From positions 503,496-567,495 of the forward strand of contig NZ_CP059181.1 of the NCBI RefSeq assembly GCF_014251235.1: a DNA stretch of 64,000 nucleotides, read 5' to 3'. Shown here in pieces: positions 43,236 through 53,691 of the stretch (within the stretch, counting starts at the first letter, position 1; every line of letters starts with the position of its first letter). The notes beneath the pieces were generated by a model. It was not told where the DNA came from. It worked only from the letters and a program-made list of their open reading frames with translations, and searched no databases. A program made the position numbers and the translations under genes. The DNA is from Blattabacterium cuenoti. GTDB taxonomy: Bacteria; Bacteroidota; Bacteroidia; Flavobacteriales; Blattabacteriaceae.

Positions 43236-44201
43236 ATGAAGAAGTTTTTTTTTCCTTCAAAAATTCTCTTATTTGGAGAATATGGAATAATAGAAAATTC
43301 CAGTGGACTTTCTTTTCCTTACCCTTTTTATAAGGGGGCTTTGCAGTTAAATGAACCTAATCATAACTTATCTACCACCTTTACTACTCCCATTAAGAAA
43401 GAATTTACAAATTCTAATTTAGAATTAGAAAAATATTACAATTTTTTACTTCTTTTAGAAAGAAAAAAAAAAGATTTAGCAAAATTAGATCTAATCAGAT
43501 TAGATCAAGATATTAAAAAAGGAATATCCTTTCATTCGAATATACCTCAAGGATACGGAATAGGAAGTTCAGGGGCTTTAGTAGCTTCTATTTACGATAA
43601 ATATGCTAAAAATAAATTAGATAAAAAAAAACACGTAATAACTTTAAAGAATATATTTAGTCAAATGGAATCTTTTTTTCATGGAAAAAGCTCTGGACTA
43701 GATCCTCTCATTTGTTATTTGAATCATCCTTTACTCATTCATTCAAAAAAAAATATATCCTTTATAAAAAAAAATTATAAAAAAAAAAATTTTAAAGGAA
43801 AAGGCGCTATTTTTTTAATAGATTCTGGTTCCCCTAGAAAAACATCATCCATGGTAGAATTTTTTGAAGAAAAATTCAAATGTGAGAATTTTAAAAGAAG
43901 ATTAAAAGAAGAATTTATTAAATATAATGAAACCTGTATTAATGCATTTTTAAAAGAAAATTACCATTCTCTTTTAAAAAATGTAAAATTACTTTCTACT
44001 TGGGTTTTTCATCATTTCCGTCTAATGATACCAATAAACTTTTTAGAAATTTGGGAAAAAGGTATATTAACAAATAATTACTATTTAAAATTATGTGGTT
44101 CTGGAGGTGGTGGTTTTATATTAGGTTTTACTAAAAATTATGAAACTTTATCTAAGTTAGAATTAAGAAAATACGTAAAAGAAATTCTTTTTCGTTTTTA
44201 G
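43236..44201 (+). CDS. Mevalonate kinase-like GHMP kinase
   Basis: GHMP-fold kinase, most like flavobacterial mevalonate kinases: start PSKILLFGEYGIIENSSGLS (about 7-26), the ATP-site motif PQGYGIGSSGALVAS (about 104-118), SSGLDPLICY near 150 with the catalytic Asp, and the C-terminal glycine motif LCGSGGGGFILG near 290. It would phosphorylate mevalonate for isoprenoid synthesis, feeding UppS and the menaquinone side chain. Other mevalonate genes are outside the window. A related GHMP kinase role cannot be ruled out. Two A-tracts (9 and 10 A, about 43766-43788) and a 9-bp-arm palindrome (43488-43506) lie in the gene. Confidence 0.8.
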   Translation: MKKFFFPSKILLFGEYGIIENSSGLSFPYPFYKGALQLNEPNHNLSTTFTTPIKKEFTNSNLELEKYYNFLLLLERKKKDLAKLDLIRLDQDIKKGISFHSNIPQGYGIGSSGALVASIYDKYAKNKLDKKKHVITLKNIFSQMESFFHGKSSGLDPLICYLNHPLLIHSKKNISFIKKNYKKKNFKGKGAIFLIDSGSPRKTSSMVEFFEEKFKCENFKRRLKEEFIKYNETCINAFLKENYHSLLKNVKLLSTWVFHHFRLMIPINFLEIWEKGILTNNYYLKLCGSGGGGFILGFTKNYETLSKLELRKYVKEILFRF

Positions 44202-44222
44202 ATTTATATTTCAGACAAAGAA

Positions 44223-44951
44223 ATGAAAAAAAAAGAAGAAAAAAAAATTATAAGATTAAATCATTACTTAGCAAATTCTGGTATTTCATCTAGAAGAGAA
44301 GCAGATAAATTAATTCAATCAGGTTCTATAGAAGTCAACGGAAGAATAATATCAAAATTAGGAACAAAAGTAAATATAAACGATAATATAAAATTTAATG
44401 GAAATCGTATTAAAAAAAAAGAAAATATGTATATCATTCTTAATAAACCTAAGGGTTATATTACTTCTACACGAGATCCACTTAATAGAAAAACAGTTAT
44501 GAATTTAGTTCCTCATTTTTCCAACTATAGAATTTATCCTGTAGGAAGACTGGATCGTTTAACAACAGGAGTTTTACTTCTTACTAATGATGGTTTAATA
44601 ACTGAAATATTAACTCATCCAAAATATAAAGTACAAAAAATATATCATGTATTATTAAATAAAACAATAAATCCTCAAGATTTAGACAAAATCAGAAGAG
44701 AAAAAATTTATTTAAGTGAAGGAAAAGTGAAAATAGATTTTATTTTATCTAAAAAAAACAGAATAAAAATAGGATTACATATAGGATGGAATAAGGTAAT
44801 CCGACGTTTGTTTAAAAAACTTACTTATAAAGTAATTCAGCTGGATAGAATTAATTTTGGAGGATTTAATAAAAAAGATATTAAAATAGGACGATGGCGT
44901 TTTATAGATAAAAAAGAAGTAGAAAAAAAAATAAAAAAATTTATTTCATGA
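44223..44951 (+). CDS. rluB: RluB/RsuA-family pseudouridine synthase
   Basis: Modifies a uridine in ribosomal RNA (23S in the RluB case). The S4 domain RLNHYLANSGISSRREADKL (about 10-29) precedes the catalytic domain with VGRLDRLTTGVLLLTNDG (about 98-115), whose Asp is the nucleophile. Length 242 aa fits the RsuA/RluB/E/F group; RluB is the usual Bacteroidetes member, though target assignment is by family. It overlaps aroQ by four bases. Confidence 0.9.
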   Translation: MKKKEEKKIIRLNHYLANSGISSRREADKLIQSGSIEVNGRIISKLGTKVNINDNIKFNGNRIKKKENMYIILNKPKGYITSTRDPLNRKTVMNLVPHFSNYRIYPVGRLDRLTTGVLLLTNDGLITEILTHPKYKVQKIYHVLLNKTINPQDLDKIRREKIYLSEGKVKIDFILSKKNRIKIGLHIGWNKVIRRLFKKLTYKVIQLDRINFGGFNKKDIKIGRWRFIDKKEVEKKIKKFIS

Positions 44952-45376
44952 AAAAAAAAATAAACATAATTAACGGACCAAATTTAAATCTAATAGGAAG
45001 TAGGGAACCTAATTTATACGGAACTGAAAAATTCATGGATTACCTAAATAAAATAAAAAAGAAAAAAATATTTTCCAATATAGAAATTACTTATTATCAA
45101 AGTAATCATGAAGGAAAAATTATAGATATTTTACATATCATAGGTTTTCAATCAGATGGAATCATTCTTAATGCAGGGGCCTATACTCATACATCTTTAG
45201 GAATTGCAGATGCTATTAAATCTATTTCTACTCCAGTTGTAGAAATTCATATATCAAACATTCATTCAAGAGAATCTTTTAGAAAAAAATCATTTTTATC
45301 TTCCGTTTGTGTAGGTACAATTTTTGGTTTTGGATTAAAATCTTATGAATTGGGAATTCTTAGTTTTTCTTTATAA
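44948..45376 (+). CDS. aroQ: Type II 3-dehydroquinate dehydratase
   Basis: Third step of the shikimate pathway to aromatic amino acids and folate. INIINGPNLNLIGSREPNLYG (about 4-24) with the active tyrosine, ILNAGAYTHTSLGIADAI (about 74-91) and EIHISNIHSRESFR (about 98-111) with the catalytic histidine identify it. Length 142 aa is standard. It overlaps rluB upstream by four bases, and its 3' end overlaps the convergent engB by 34 bases. Confidence 0.97.
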   Translation: MKKKINIINGPNLNLIGSREPNLYGTEKFMDYLNKIKKKKIFSNIEITYYQSNHEGKIIDILHIIGFQSDGIILNAGAYTHTSLGIADAIKSISTPVVEIHISNIHSRESFRKKSFLSSVCVGTIFGFGLKSYELGILSFSL

Positions 45377-45954
45377 GAAAAAAGAATATTTTTAATATAT
45401 TGCAAAATACTCTTTCTTCCATATTTTTTTGTTACCGACACTTGAAAATATTCAATATTCAAAAAAAATTCTTCCTCTATTTTTTTTTTACAGGAGTTTA
45501 TATTTTTATTTAAAATGTTTTTATTTAATTTATCTATTTTTGTGAAAACAATACAGAATCTTATTTTATACATTTGTAATTTTCGTATAAAATATAAGTC
45601 TATTTCTTGCAAAAGAAACCTACAATCTATCAACAAAAATAAACAAAGTAAATTATTTCTCTTGTATATATAATCTATAATTAAGTTCTTTTTTCTTGTA
45701 TGATGAAAAGTAAATCCGTATCCAGGTAGATCAATTAAATACCATTTTTTATTAATTAAAAAAGGATGAATATACTTTGTTCTTCCAGGTAAGGAAGAGA
45801 CTATCGCTATTTTCTTTCGATTGGTAAGAAAATTAATTAAACTAGATTTTCCAACATTAGAACGTCCGGCAAAAGCATATTCAGGAAAACTAGAAAATAA
45901 ACATTGATTGATGTTAACCTTACTTCCTTTAAATTCTACAGAATAAATTTTCAC
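45343..45954 (-). CDS. engB: Ribosome biogenesis GTPase EngB (YsxC/YihA)
   Basis: Essential GTPase in large-subunit assembly. G1 FAGRSNVGKSSLINFL, G3 DLPGYGF and G4 TKIDK are clear. The open frame begins at a TTG (45966), but GTG at 45954 gives MKIYSVEFKG, which fits homologue starts better and yields 203 aa. It overlaps the upstream hydrolase gene by 26 bases (38 if the TTG is used) and aroQ on the other strand by 34. Confidence 0.93.
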   Translation of the reverse strand: MKIYSVEFKGSKVNINQCLFSSFPEYAFAGRSNVGKSSLINFLTNRKKIAIVSSLPGRTKYIHPFLINKKWYLIDLPGYGFTFHHTRKKNLIIDYIYKRNNLLCLFLLIDCRFLLQEIDLYFIRKLQMYKIRFCIVFTKIDKLNKNILNKNINSCKKKIEEEFFLNIEYFQVSVTKKYGRKSILQYIKNILFSYKEKLRIPNS

Positions 45955-46705
45955 GATTAAAATCAAATTTTGATAGCCATTTTTCTAGAATGTTTATAAA
46001 TCTTTTTGGATGTTCCATCATGGGTACATGTCCACATTTATCTATCCAATATAACTCTGAATGAGGCAATAATCTGTGAAATTCTTTAGCTACTTCTGGT
46101 GGAGTAACATGATCTTGCCTCCCCCAAATTAAACAAATAGGTTGTCGAATAACAGATAAATCTTTAGACATATTATATTTCATAGAACTTTTTGCTATAT
46201 ATAAAGTTTTTATTCCCTTTTTTTTATCATTTACAATATGAAAAACTTCATCTACTAATTCTTTGGTTGCTATTCTAGGATCATAAAATACTTCTTGAGA
46301 TTTTTTTCTAATATATTCATAATTTTCCCTTTTTGGAATAGCATCTCCAAAAGCTCTTTCAAATAAACCTGAACTTCCTGTAAGTACAATTGAATGTACT
46401 AAATCCATCCTGTTTTTAGCTATAATCAAAGCTATATGTCCACCAAGTGAATTACCTATTAAGGTAGCCTTTTCTATTTCTATTTCTATTAATAGATTAA
46501 TAACATATTTAGATAAACTATAAATATTTGTAAGTAACAAAGGCATCTTATAAAGAGGTAATCTAGGTATTATAACTTGATATCCTTTTTTTGGAAAAAA
46601 ATCTAGAAGAGCATTAAAATTACTTAATTTCCCCATTAAACCATGAAGTAATATTAATGGATGCCCTGAACCTCTTCTCACATAAGAAAATTTCTTTATA
46701 AACAT
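45929..46705 (-). CDS. Alpha/beta-fold hydrolase
   Basis: A 258-aa serine hydrolase of unknown substrate. LILLHGLMGKLSNF near 17-30 supplies the oxyanion hole, the nucleophile elbow is GNSLGGH near 84-90, the acid Asp lies in WGRQDHVTPPEVA near 200 and the base His in CGHVPMMEHP near 230. Resembles small esterases or C-C hydrolases; the Bacteroidetes copy is commonly next to engB. Probably in one transcript with rnc, fabF and acpP. Confidence 0.85.
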   Translation of the reverse strand: MFIKKFSYVRRGSGHPLILLHGLMGKLSNFNALLDFFPKKGYQVIIPRLPLYKMPLLLTNIYSLSKYVINLLIEIEIEKATLIGNSLGGHIALIIAKNRMDLVHSIVLTGSSGLFERAFGDAIPKRENYEYIRKKSQEVFYDPRIATKELVDEVFHIVNDKKKGIKTLYIAKSSMKYNMSKDLSVIRQPICLIWGRQDHVTPPEVAKEFHRLLPHSELYWIDKCGHVPMMEHPKRFINILEKWLSKFDFNRENLFCRI

Positions 46706-46707
46706 AA

Positions 46708-47478
46708 TTATAATTCAGTATTTTTTTTACTTTTTTTTTGGATAATGAAATAGGCATTTTTAGCAGCCATCTCTTCTGAATTTTTTTTTGAAAGACCTCT
46801 TCCTATTGTTTTTATACCATATTGGTATATGGTCATTTCAGAAAAATAAGTAATAAGATGTTTATTCTCTTCTTCATTTTTAGTTTTTTTTTCATCCCTA
46901 AAAGTATTGAATTTTAAAATAAATTTATTTTTCTGAGACCATTCTATCACCCATACTTTATAACTAAAAATTTCCTTTTGCAATTTTGAAATATTCACAT
47001 GATAATTTAATATTTTGTTATACACAAACTTTTGACAACCTTTATATCCTATTTCTAAATAAATATAACCTATTAAAGCTTCTAAAGTATTACCCAATAT
47101 ATTATCAGATATAATAGATTGATTTTTTTGAAAAATAACTTCCGTAAGAGTCATCTTTTTAGATATTTCATTTAGTTTTCTCCTACAAACTATTTGAGAT
47201 CTAACTTTAGTTAATTCTCCTTCTTTTTTTTCTGGAAATTTTTCACATAAAAAATGTGAAATAATAGAGTTTAATACTGCATCTCCTAAAAACTCTAATC
47301 TTTGAAAATCTAAAAAATAGTTTTTATTCAAAGTTTTTTTTTTTGTATGATAAAAACTATAAATGAATACATCTTTTAAAAGTTTTTTATTTTTTGGTAA
47401 AAAACCCAATATTTTTTCTAATCTACTAACTAAAATAGAAAATTCTCTTTTTTTAAAAGTAGTATCTTCAGATGACAT
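46708..47478 (-). CDS. rnc: Ribonuclease III
   Basis: Cuts double-stranded RNA, processing rRNA precursors and some mRNAs. The RNase III signature LEFLGDAVLNSII is near 66-78 and the second acidic cluster near 135 (LGNTLEALIGYIY). A double-stranded RNA-binding domain closes the protein (about 170-250, with GRGLSKKNSEEMAAKNAYFIIQ). Length 256 aa is normal. It overlaps fabF by 11 bases. An internal hairpin with 8-bp arms lies at 47241-47261. Confidence 0.95.
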   Translation of the reverse strand: MSSEDTTFKKREFSILVSRLEKILGFLPKNKKLLKDVFIYSFYHTKKKTLNKNYFLDFQRLEFLGDAVLNSIISHFLCEKFPEKKEGELTKVRSQIVCRRKLNEISKKMTLTEVIFQKNQSIISDNILGNTLEALIGYIYLEIGYKGCQKFVYNKILNYHVNISKLQKEIFSYKVWVIEWSQKNKFILKFNTFRDEKKTKNEEENKHLITYFSEMTIYQYGIKTIGRGLSKKNSEEMAAKNAYFIIQKKSKKNTEL

Positions 47479-48730
47479 CTATTTTTTTAAATAAAAGACA
47501 AACATTATGTCCTCCAAAACCAAAAGTATTACATATACTAATATTAATTTCTCTTTTTATTGCCTTATTTGGAGTAAAACTAATTCTTTGATCTATTTTT
47601 TTATCCACTTGAAACAAGTTAATAGTTGGAGGAATCAATCCTTTACTTAAAGGAAGTATTGATGCAATAGCTTCTATAGCCCCTGCAGCTCCTAATAAAT
47701 GCCCAGTCATAGACTTTGTAGAATTAATGGAGATATCGTATGTTTTTTCTTTAAAAACTTCTTGAATGGCTTTCATTTCAGCTAAATCACCTAAAATAGT
47801 AGAAGTCCCATGAGCATTTATATGGTCTACTTCGTTATATTTTATCCCTGCATCTTTTAGGGCTGTTTTCATAGCAATGACAACACCTTTTCCTTCCGGA
47901 TGTGGTGTTGTAATATGATAAGCATCACCAGACATTCCTACTCCTCCTATTTCTGCATAAATATATGCTCCTCTTTTTTTTGCATGTTTGTATTCCTCAA
48001 GTACAAGACATCCAGCTCCTTCTCCTAATACAAAACCATCCCTATTCTTGTCAAAAGGACGTGATGCTGTTCTGTAATCTTCATTTCTAGTTGATAAAGC
48101 ATGTAATGCATTAAATCCTCCAACTCCACTTTTTGTTATAGGGGCTTCAGAACCCCCAGTTACCATAACATCAGCTTTTCCTAAACATATTAAATGATAT
48201 GCATCTACTATTGCGTTAGATGAAGAAGCACAAGCGGATACAGTAGCGTAATTCGGTCCATGAAGTCCATAATTCATAGATATAAAACCTGCAGTAATAT
48301 CTATAAGCATTTTAGGAATAAAAAAAGGACTAAATCTAGGTTTTTCTCCACTATTTACATAATCTGATATAGATTTTTCTAAATTTAATAATCCACCAAT
48401 TCCAGAACCCCATATAACTCCAATACGTTCTCTTTTTTCTTTAGAAAAAATTATTCCACTATTTTCTATAGCTTCGTAAGAAGCCACAATACCATACTGT
48501 GCACAAGGATCTATTTTTTTTTTATCTTTCTTATTAAAAAAAACATTTGGATCATAATTCTTTAATTCACAAGCAAATTTTGTTTTATGTTTTTTAGTAT
48601 CAAAATAAGTAATAGGACCAACCCCATTATTTCCATTTTTAAGAGAATTCCAAAATTTTTCTACATTATTACCTATTGGAGTAATTGAACCAATTCCAGT
48701 AATTACTACTCTATTTAATAATTTATTCAT
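47468..48730 (-). CDS. fabF: Beta-ketoacyl-ACP synthase II
   Basis: Elongates acyl-ACP with malonyl-ACP in fatty-acid synthesis. Triad residues: Cys167 in VSACASSSNA, His307 in NAHGTSTI and His344 in GHLLGAAGA. Length 420 aa is standard. The acpP-fabF-rnc order is conserved in Bacteroidetes and beyond. Works with the KASIII-like protein at 16.9 kb, which would supply the first condensation. Confidence 0.97.
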   Translation of the reverse strand: MNKLLNRVVITGIGSITPIGNNVEKFWNSLKNGNNGVGPITYFDTKKHKTKFACELKNYDPNVFFNKKDKKKIDPCAQYGIVASYEAIENSGIIFSKEKRERIGVIWGSGIGGLLNLEKSISDYVNSGEKPRFSPFFIPKMLIDITAGFISMNYGLHGPNYATVSACASSSNAIVDAYHLICLGKADVMVTGGSEAPITKSGVGGFNALHALSTRNEDYRTASRPFDKNRDGFVLGEGAGCLVLEEYKHAKKRGAYIYAEIGGVGMSGDAYHITTPHPEGKGVVIAMKTALKDAGIKYNEVDHINAHGTSTILGDLAEMKAIQEVFKEKTYDISINSTKSMTGHLLGAAGAIEAIASILPLSKGLIPPTINLFQVDKKIDQRISFTPNKAIKREINISICNTFGFGGHNVCLLFKKIDVI

Positions 48731-48747
48731 CGAATAATTATTAATTT

Positions 48748-49002
48748 TTATTTTTGTTTGTTTTTTTCATTTAAAAGATCTTCTATAGCCTGTATAGATT
48801 CACTTACAGTGGTAATTTTTTCTGCTTTTTCATCAGAAATACTAATATTAAATTCTTTTTCAAATTCCATAATTAGTTCCACAATATCTAACGAATCTGC
48901 ACCTAAATCATTAGTAAAACTAGAGGTTAAATGAATATCTTTTTCTTCAACACTCAATTTTTCGATGATTAGTGCTTTAACTCTTGATGCAAGATCAGAC
49001 AT
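48748..49002 (-). CDS. acpP: Acyl carrier protein
   Basis: Carries growing acyl chains on a 4'-phosphopantetheine arm attached to Ser37 in [11 protein letters not shown] (33-43). Four-helix acidic protein of 84 aa. First gene of the acpP-fabF-rnc operon, with a candidate promoter 32-39 bases upstream of its ATG. Confidence 0.97.
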   Translation of the reverse strand: MSDLASRVKALIIEKLSVEEKDIHLTSSFTNDLGADSLDIVELIMEFEKEFNISISDEKAEKITTVSESIQAIEDLLNEKNKQK

Positions 49003-49033
49003 AAAATCATAATTTTTATTTTATTTTATGATA

Positions 49034-49041
49034 CAAAATTA
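49034..49041 (-). promoter_or_regulatory. Candidate -7 box for the acpP operon
   Basis: On the minus strand these bases read TAATTTTG, fitting TAnnTTTG, with a short leader before the acpP ATG at 49002. A matching -33 TTTG is not clear. Confidence 0.3.
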
Positions 49042-49052
49042 GTAAACTTTTA

Positions 49053-49060
49053 TAAATTTG
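49053..49060 (+). promoter_or_regulatory. Candidate -7 box for pckA
   Basis: TAAATTTG fits TAnnTTTG in the 116-base divergent spacer between acpP and pckA, about 60 bases before the pckA ATG. The -33 region (around 49029) shows only a partial match. Confidence 0.3.
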
Positions 49061-49118
49061 CATTTTTATGGTAACAGCAATTAAATAATCACACGTATAA
49101 CAATAGTAGATTAAGATT

Positions 49119-50726
49119 ATGAGTTCTCTTTTTTTAGAAAATTATGGAATTTTGAATTCTTCCAACAAGAATCAATTAACCCCCGAAGAATTGCAAAATA
49201 TAGTGATAAAAAATGGTATGGGTTTGGAAACCAGTTCAGGAGTATTAACTGTGAAAACGGGAACATTTACTGGACGATCTCCTAAAGATCGATATATTGT
49301 AAGAGATTTTATTACAGAAAAAAAAGTTTGGTGGGATGAAAAATTTAATCAGTCTTTTGATCCAAAAAAATTTGACAAATTATATCAAAAAATAGTTAAA
49401 TATCTATCTGGAAAAGAAATATATGTAAGAGAGGGTTATCTTTGTTCAGATAAACGTTATCAATTAAATATTCGTTCTATTAGTGAGTATCCTTGGTCTG
49501 ATTTATTTGTGCACAATCTCTTTTTCAGAATATTTAATAATAACCAAAAACAAAAAATATCACCAGATTGGTTACTTTTTTGCATCCCAGGTTTTCAAGC
49601 TGATCCAAAAACGGATGGAACACGTAAAGAAAATTTTTCTATTTTAAATTTTGAAAAAAAAATAGTCCTGATAGGAGGATCAGGATATACAGGAGAAATA
49701 AAAAAATCTTTTTTTTCTGTTTTAAATTTTATACTTCCTACATATAAAAATGTATTTCCTATGCATTGTGCCGCAAATATTGGTTTTTCTAAGAAAGATA
49801 TAGCTCTTTTTTTTGGATTATCCGGAACTGGAAAAACTACGTTATCTAACGATTATAATAGAAGATTAATAGGAGATGACGAACACGGATGGACTTCTGA
49901 TAATATTATTTTCAATTTTGAAGGAGGTTGTTATGCAAAAATATTAGGGATAACTAAAGAACAAGAACCTATGATTTACAAAGCCATAAAAAAAGGAGCC
50001 ATGTTAGAAAATGTAGTTTTCAAAAAAGGAACAAATGAAGTTGATTTTTTTAATGATTCTATCACACAAAATATGAGAATGAGTTATCCAATTGATTTTA
50101 TAGAAAATATAGAAAAGAAATCTATATCTTCCAACATAAAAAACATTTTTTTTCTTACTTATGATGCTTTTGGGGTATTACCACCCATCTCTAAATTAAA
50201 TAAAGAACAATCTGCTTATTATTTTTTATTAGGATATACTTCAAAAGTAGCTGGTACAGAATTAGATATAAAAGAACCTATGGCTACATTCTCTTCCTGT
50301 TTCGGAGCCCCATTCATGCCTTTACATCCCGTTAAATATACAAAAATGTTGATAGAAAAATTGTTAAATAATCCATCCATAAATGTATGGATGCTAAATA
50401 CAGGATTAATATCAGAAGTAGGTATAGGTAATATAGGAATACGTATTAAATTAAAATATACAAGAAAACTCGTTCAACAAGCTTTAAATGGTTTTTTTAC
50501 TAAAAATTGTTACGATATATATCCTATTTTTAATTTTCAAATACCTAGATCATGTCCAGGAGTCCCCTCAGAAATGTTAAATCCAAAAAATATATGGAAA
50601 AATAAAAAAATGTATCAAAAACAAGTAGAAAATCTTGTAAAAAAATTCATCAAACACTTTTCTGTATATAGAAAATATGCTGACAAAAAAATATTATCTG
50701 GAGAACCTAAAATATTATTTTCATAA
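49119..50726 (+). CDS. pckA: Phosphoenolpyruvate carboxykinase (ATP)
   Basis: Converts oxaloacetate and ATP to phosphoenolpyruvate, feeding gluconeogenesis and the shikimate pathway. Kinase-1a loop GLSGTGKTTLS is at 233-243, preceded by the MHCAANIGF and followed by the IGDDEHGW metal-site motif near 250; GRSPKDRYIV near 50-59 and RMSYPIDFIEN near 320 also match. Length 535 aa is normal. Together with TpiA and GdhA it suggests a symbiont that builds sugar phosphates from amino-acid carbon. Confidence 0.97.
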   Translation: MSSLFLENYGILNSSNKNQLTPEELQNIVIKNGMGLETSSGVLTVKTGTFTGRSPKDRYIVRDFITEKKVWWDEKFNQSFDPKKFDKLYQKIVKYLSGKEIYVREGYLCSDKRYQLNIRSISEYPWSDLFVHNLFFRIFNNNQKQKISPDWLLFCIPGFQADPKTDGTRKENFSILNFEKKIVLIGGSGYTGEIKKSFFSVLNFILPTYKNVFPMHCAANIGFSKKDIALFFGLSGTGKTTLSNDYNRRLIGDDEHGWTSDNIIFNFEGGCYAKILGITKEQEPMIYKAIKKGAMLENVVFKKGTNEVDFFNDSITQNMRMSYPIDFIENIEKKSISSNIKNIFFLTYDAFGVLPPISKLNKEQSAYYFLLGYTSKVAGTELDIKEPMATFSSCFGAPFMPLHPVKYTKMLIEKLLNNPSINVWMLNTGLISEVGIGNIGIRIKLKYTRKLVQQALNGFFTKNCYDIYPIFNFQIPRSCPGVPSEMLNPKNIWKNKKMYQKQVENLVKKFIKHFSVYRKYADKKILSGEPKILFS

Positions 50727-50772
50727 ATTTTTTTCAAAAATACCAGCTCTCATTTTAATAAAAATTTAAATA

Positions 50773-51810
50773 ATGAATTATAGTAAAAATAAAATTATAG
50801 TAGGTTTTTCTACTGGAGATCTTAATGGAATAGGAATGGAAATTTTTTTAAAAGTATGTGGAAATAAAAGAATGTTAGATTTCTTTACTCCAATATTATT
50901 TGGTTCTTACGAATTATGTTTTTTTTACAAAAAAATCCTAAATATTGATATAAATCACATAACAGAAATAAAAAATTTTAAGGAAATTGTAGATCGAAAA
51001 ATAAATGTATTAAATGTATGGGAGGAAAATAATATTAGATTTGATTTAATTAATCTTAACAAAAATTCAGGAAAATACCCTATTCTTTCTTTAAAAAAAG
51101 CATCATATGCTTTAAAAAAAGGAGAAATAGATGTTCTTGTTACTGCTCCTGTTAATAAAAAATGGATGAATGATAAGCATTTTTCTTTTTTTGGACATAC
51201 GGAATATTTGCAAAAAATTTTAGATGGAGAAGCTTTAATGATGATGATTCATGATTCTATAAAAATAGCATTGGTTACTAACCATATACCATTAAAAAAT
51301 GTTACTCATGAAATTAACAAAAAAAAGATTATAAAATCAATTAAAATTTTACATAAATCTTTAATAGTTGATTTTTCTATAGAAAAACCTAAAATTGCAG
51401 TTTTAGGATGCAATCCTCATTCAAGTGATTGTGGATTAATTGGAGATGAAGAAAAAAAAAAAATAAAACCAGCTATCGATTGTTTATTTAAAGAAAAAGG
51501 ATTATTAGTCTTTGGTCCTTATCCTCCAGATAGTTTCTTCGGTAATCAAAACTACCGTAATTTTGATGCGACTTTAGCTATGTATCACGATCAAGGTTTA
51601 ATACCTTTTAAAACATTAACCTTTAATGAAGGCGTTAATTTTACAGCAGGATTATCTCGTATACGTACATCACCAGATCATGGAGTTGCTTATGACATAG
51701 CTAAAAAAGGAATAGCTAATGAAAATTCTTTTGAAGAAGCTATTTTTCATGCTATTAAAATATTTAAAAACCGAAAAGAATATATGAATATTATTACAGA
51801 TAATCATTAA
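50773..51810 (+). CDS. pdxA: 4-hydroxythreonine-4-phosphate dehydrogenase
   Basis: NAD-dependent step of the DXP-dependent pyridoxal phosphate pathway. Metal-binding histidines are in FFGHTEYLQ (near 136), AMYHDQGLIPFK (near 276) and RTSPDHGVAYDIA (near 298); the protein starts with GFSTGDLNGIGMEI. Length 345 aa is normal. A run of 12 A (51452-51463) lies in the coding sequence and is in frame as given. Confidence 0.95.
   Translation: MNYSKNKIIVGFSTGDLNGIGMEIFLKVCGNKRMLDFFTPILFGSYELCFFYKKILNIDINHITEIKNFKEIVDRKINVLNVWEENNIRFDLINLNKNSGKYPILSLKKASYALKKGEIDVLVTAPVNKKWMNDKHFSFFGHTEYLQKILDGEALMMMIHDSIKIALVTNHIPLKNVTHEINKKKIIKSIKILHKSLIVDFSIEKPKIAVLGCNPHSSDCGLIGDEEKKKIKPAIDCLFKEKGLLVFGPYPPDSFFGNQNYRNFDATLAMYHDQGLIPFKTLTFNEGVNFTAGLSRIRTSPDHGVAYDIAKKGIANENSFEEAIFHAIKIFKNRKEYMNIITDNH
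51452..51463 (+). repeat. Run of 12 A within pdxA
   Basis: Twelve adenines encode the EKKKI part of pdxA around codon 228. One of the two longest A-runs I noticed in the window. Confidence 0.9.
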
Positions 51811-51826
51811 TTCAAAATCTTTTGAA
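51811..51826. terminator. Short hairpin between convergent pdxA and atpC
   Basis: TTCAAAATCTTTTGAA is self-complementary (six or seven pairs) directly after the pdxA stop and 17 bases beyond the atpC end. It could act for both genes, but the stem is weak and no T-run follows on either strand. Confidence 0.3.
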
Positions 51827-51843
51827 TCAATTAAAATTAAAAA

Positions 51844-52080
51844 CTATAAAATAATAAATACAATATTTTTTTCTACTTGCATAATTCCACATTTTATACT
51901 AATTGTAAATTTTATATTGTCTACCTTTTTCAAGGTTAAAATACCTTTTCCTAATAAAGAAATCAGTGTTATATGATTTTCTAATATTTGAAAATAACCA
52001 TTTAATCCAGGAGCTATAATAGAAATAACAAATTCTTTTTTTATTAAAAATTTTTCTAAATTAATAATTGTTACTTCCAT
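51844..52080 (-). CDS. atpC: ATP synthase epsilon subunit (short form)
   Basis: Part of the F1 central stalk. The 78-aa protein keeps only the N-terminal beta-sandwich (start MEVTIINLEKFLIKKEF, then ISIIAPGLNGYFQILENHITLISLLGKGIL) and lacks the C-terminal helical hairpin of the 139-aa E. coli protein, which normally inhibits ATP hydrolysis. Short epsilon subunits are common in Bacteroidetes, so this is likely functional. Two bases downstream of atpD; the other ATP synthase genes are elsewhere, as usual in this phylum. Confidence 0.93.
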   Translation of the reverse strand: MEVTIINLEKFLIKKEFVISIIAPGLNGYFQILENHITLISLLGKGILTLKKVDNIKFTISIKCGIMQVEKNIVFIIL

Positions 52081-52082
52081 AC

Positions 52083-53603
<1,521 letters not shown>

Positions 53604-53691
53604 TTAAAAAAAAAGATTATAAAATTTACAATTTTATTTATATTTAATCTTAATTGAGATGTAAAGGTAAGAGAAAAAAAAGAAAAATATT

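Noticed and set aside
47241-47261. RNase III autoregulatory hairpin inside rnc
   Set aside because: Only 8-bp A/T-rich arms deep in the coding region; known autoregulatory sites are longer and in the 5' leader, and arms this short are expected by chance.
51844-52080. atpC as a truncated pseudogene
   Set aside because: Short epsilon subunits holding only the beta-sandwich are usual in Bacteroidetes, and the frame is intact next to atpD.
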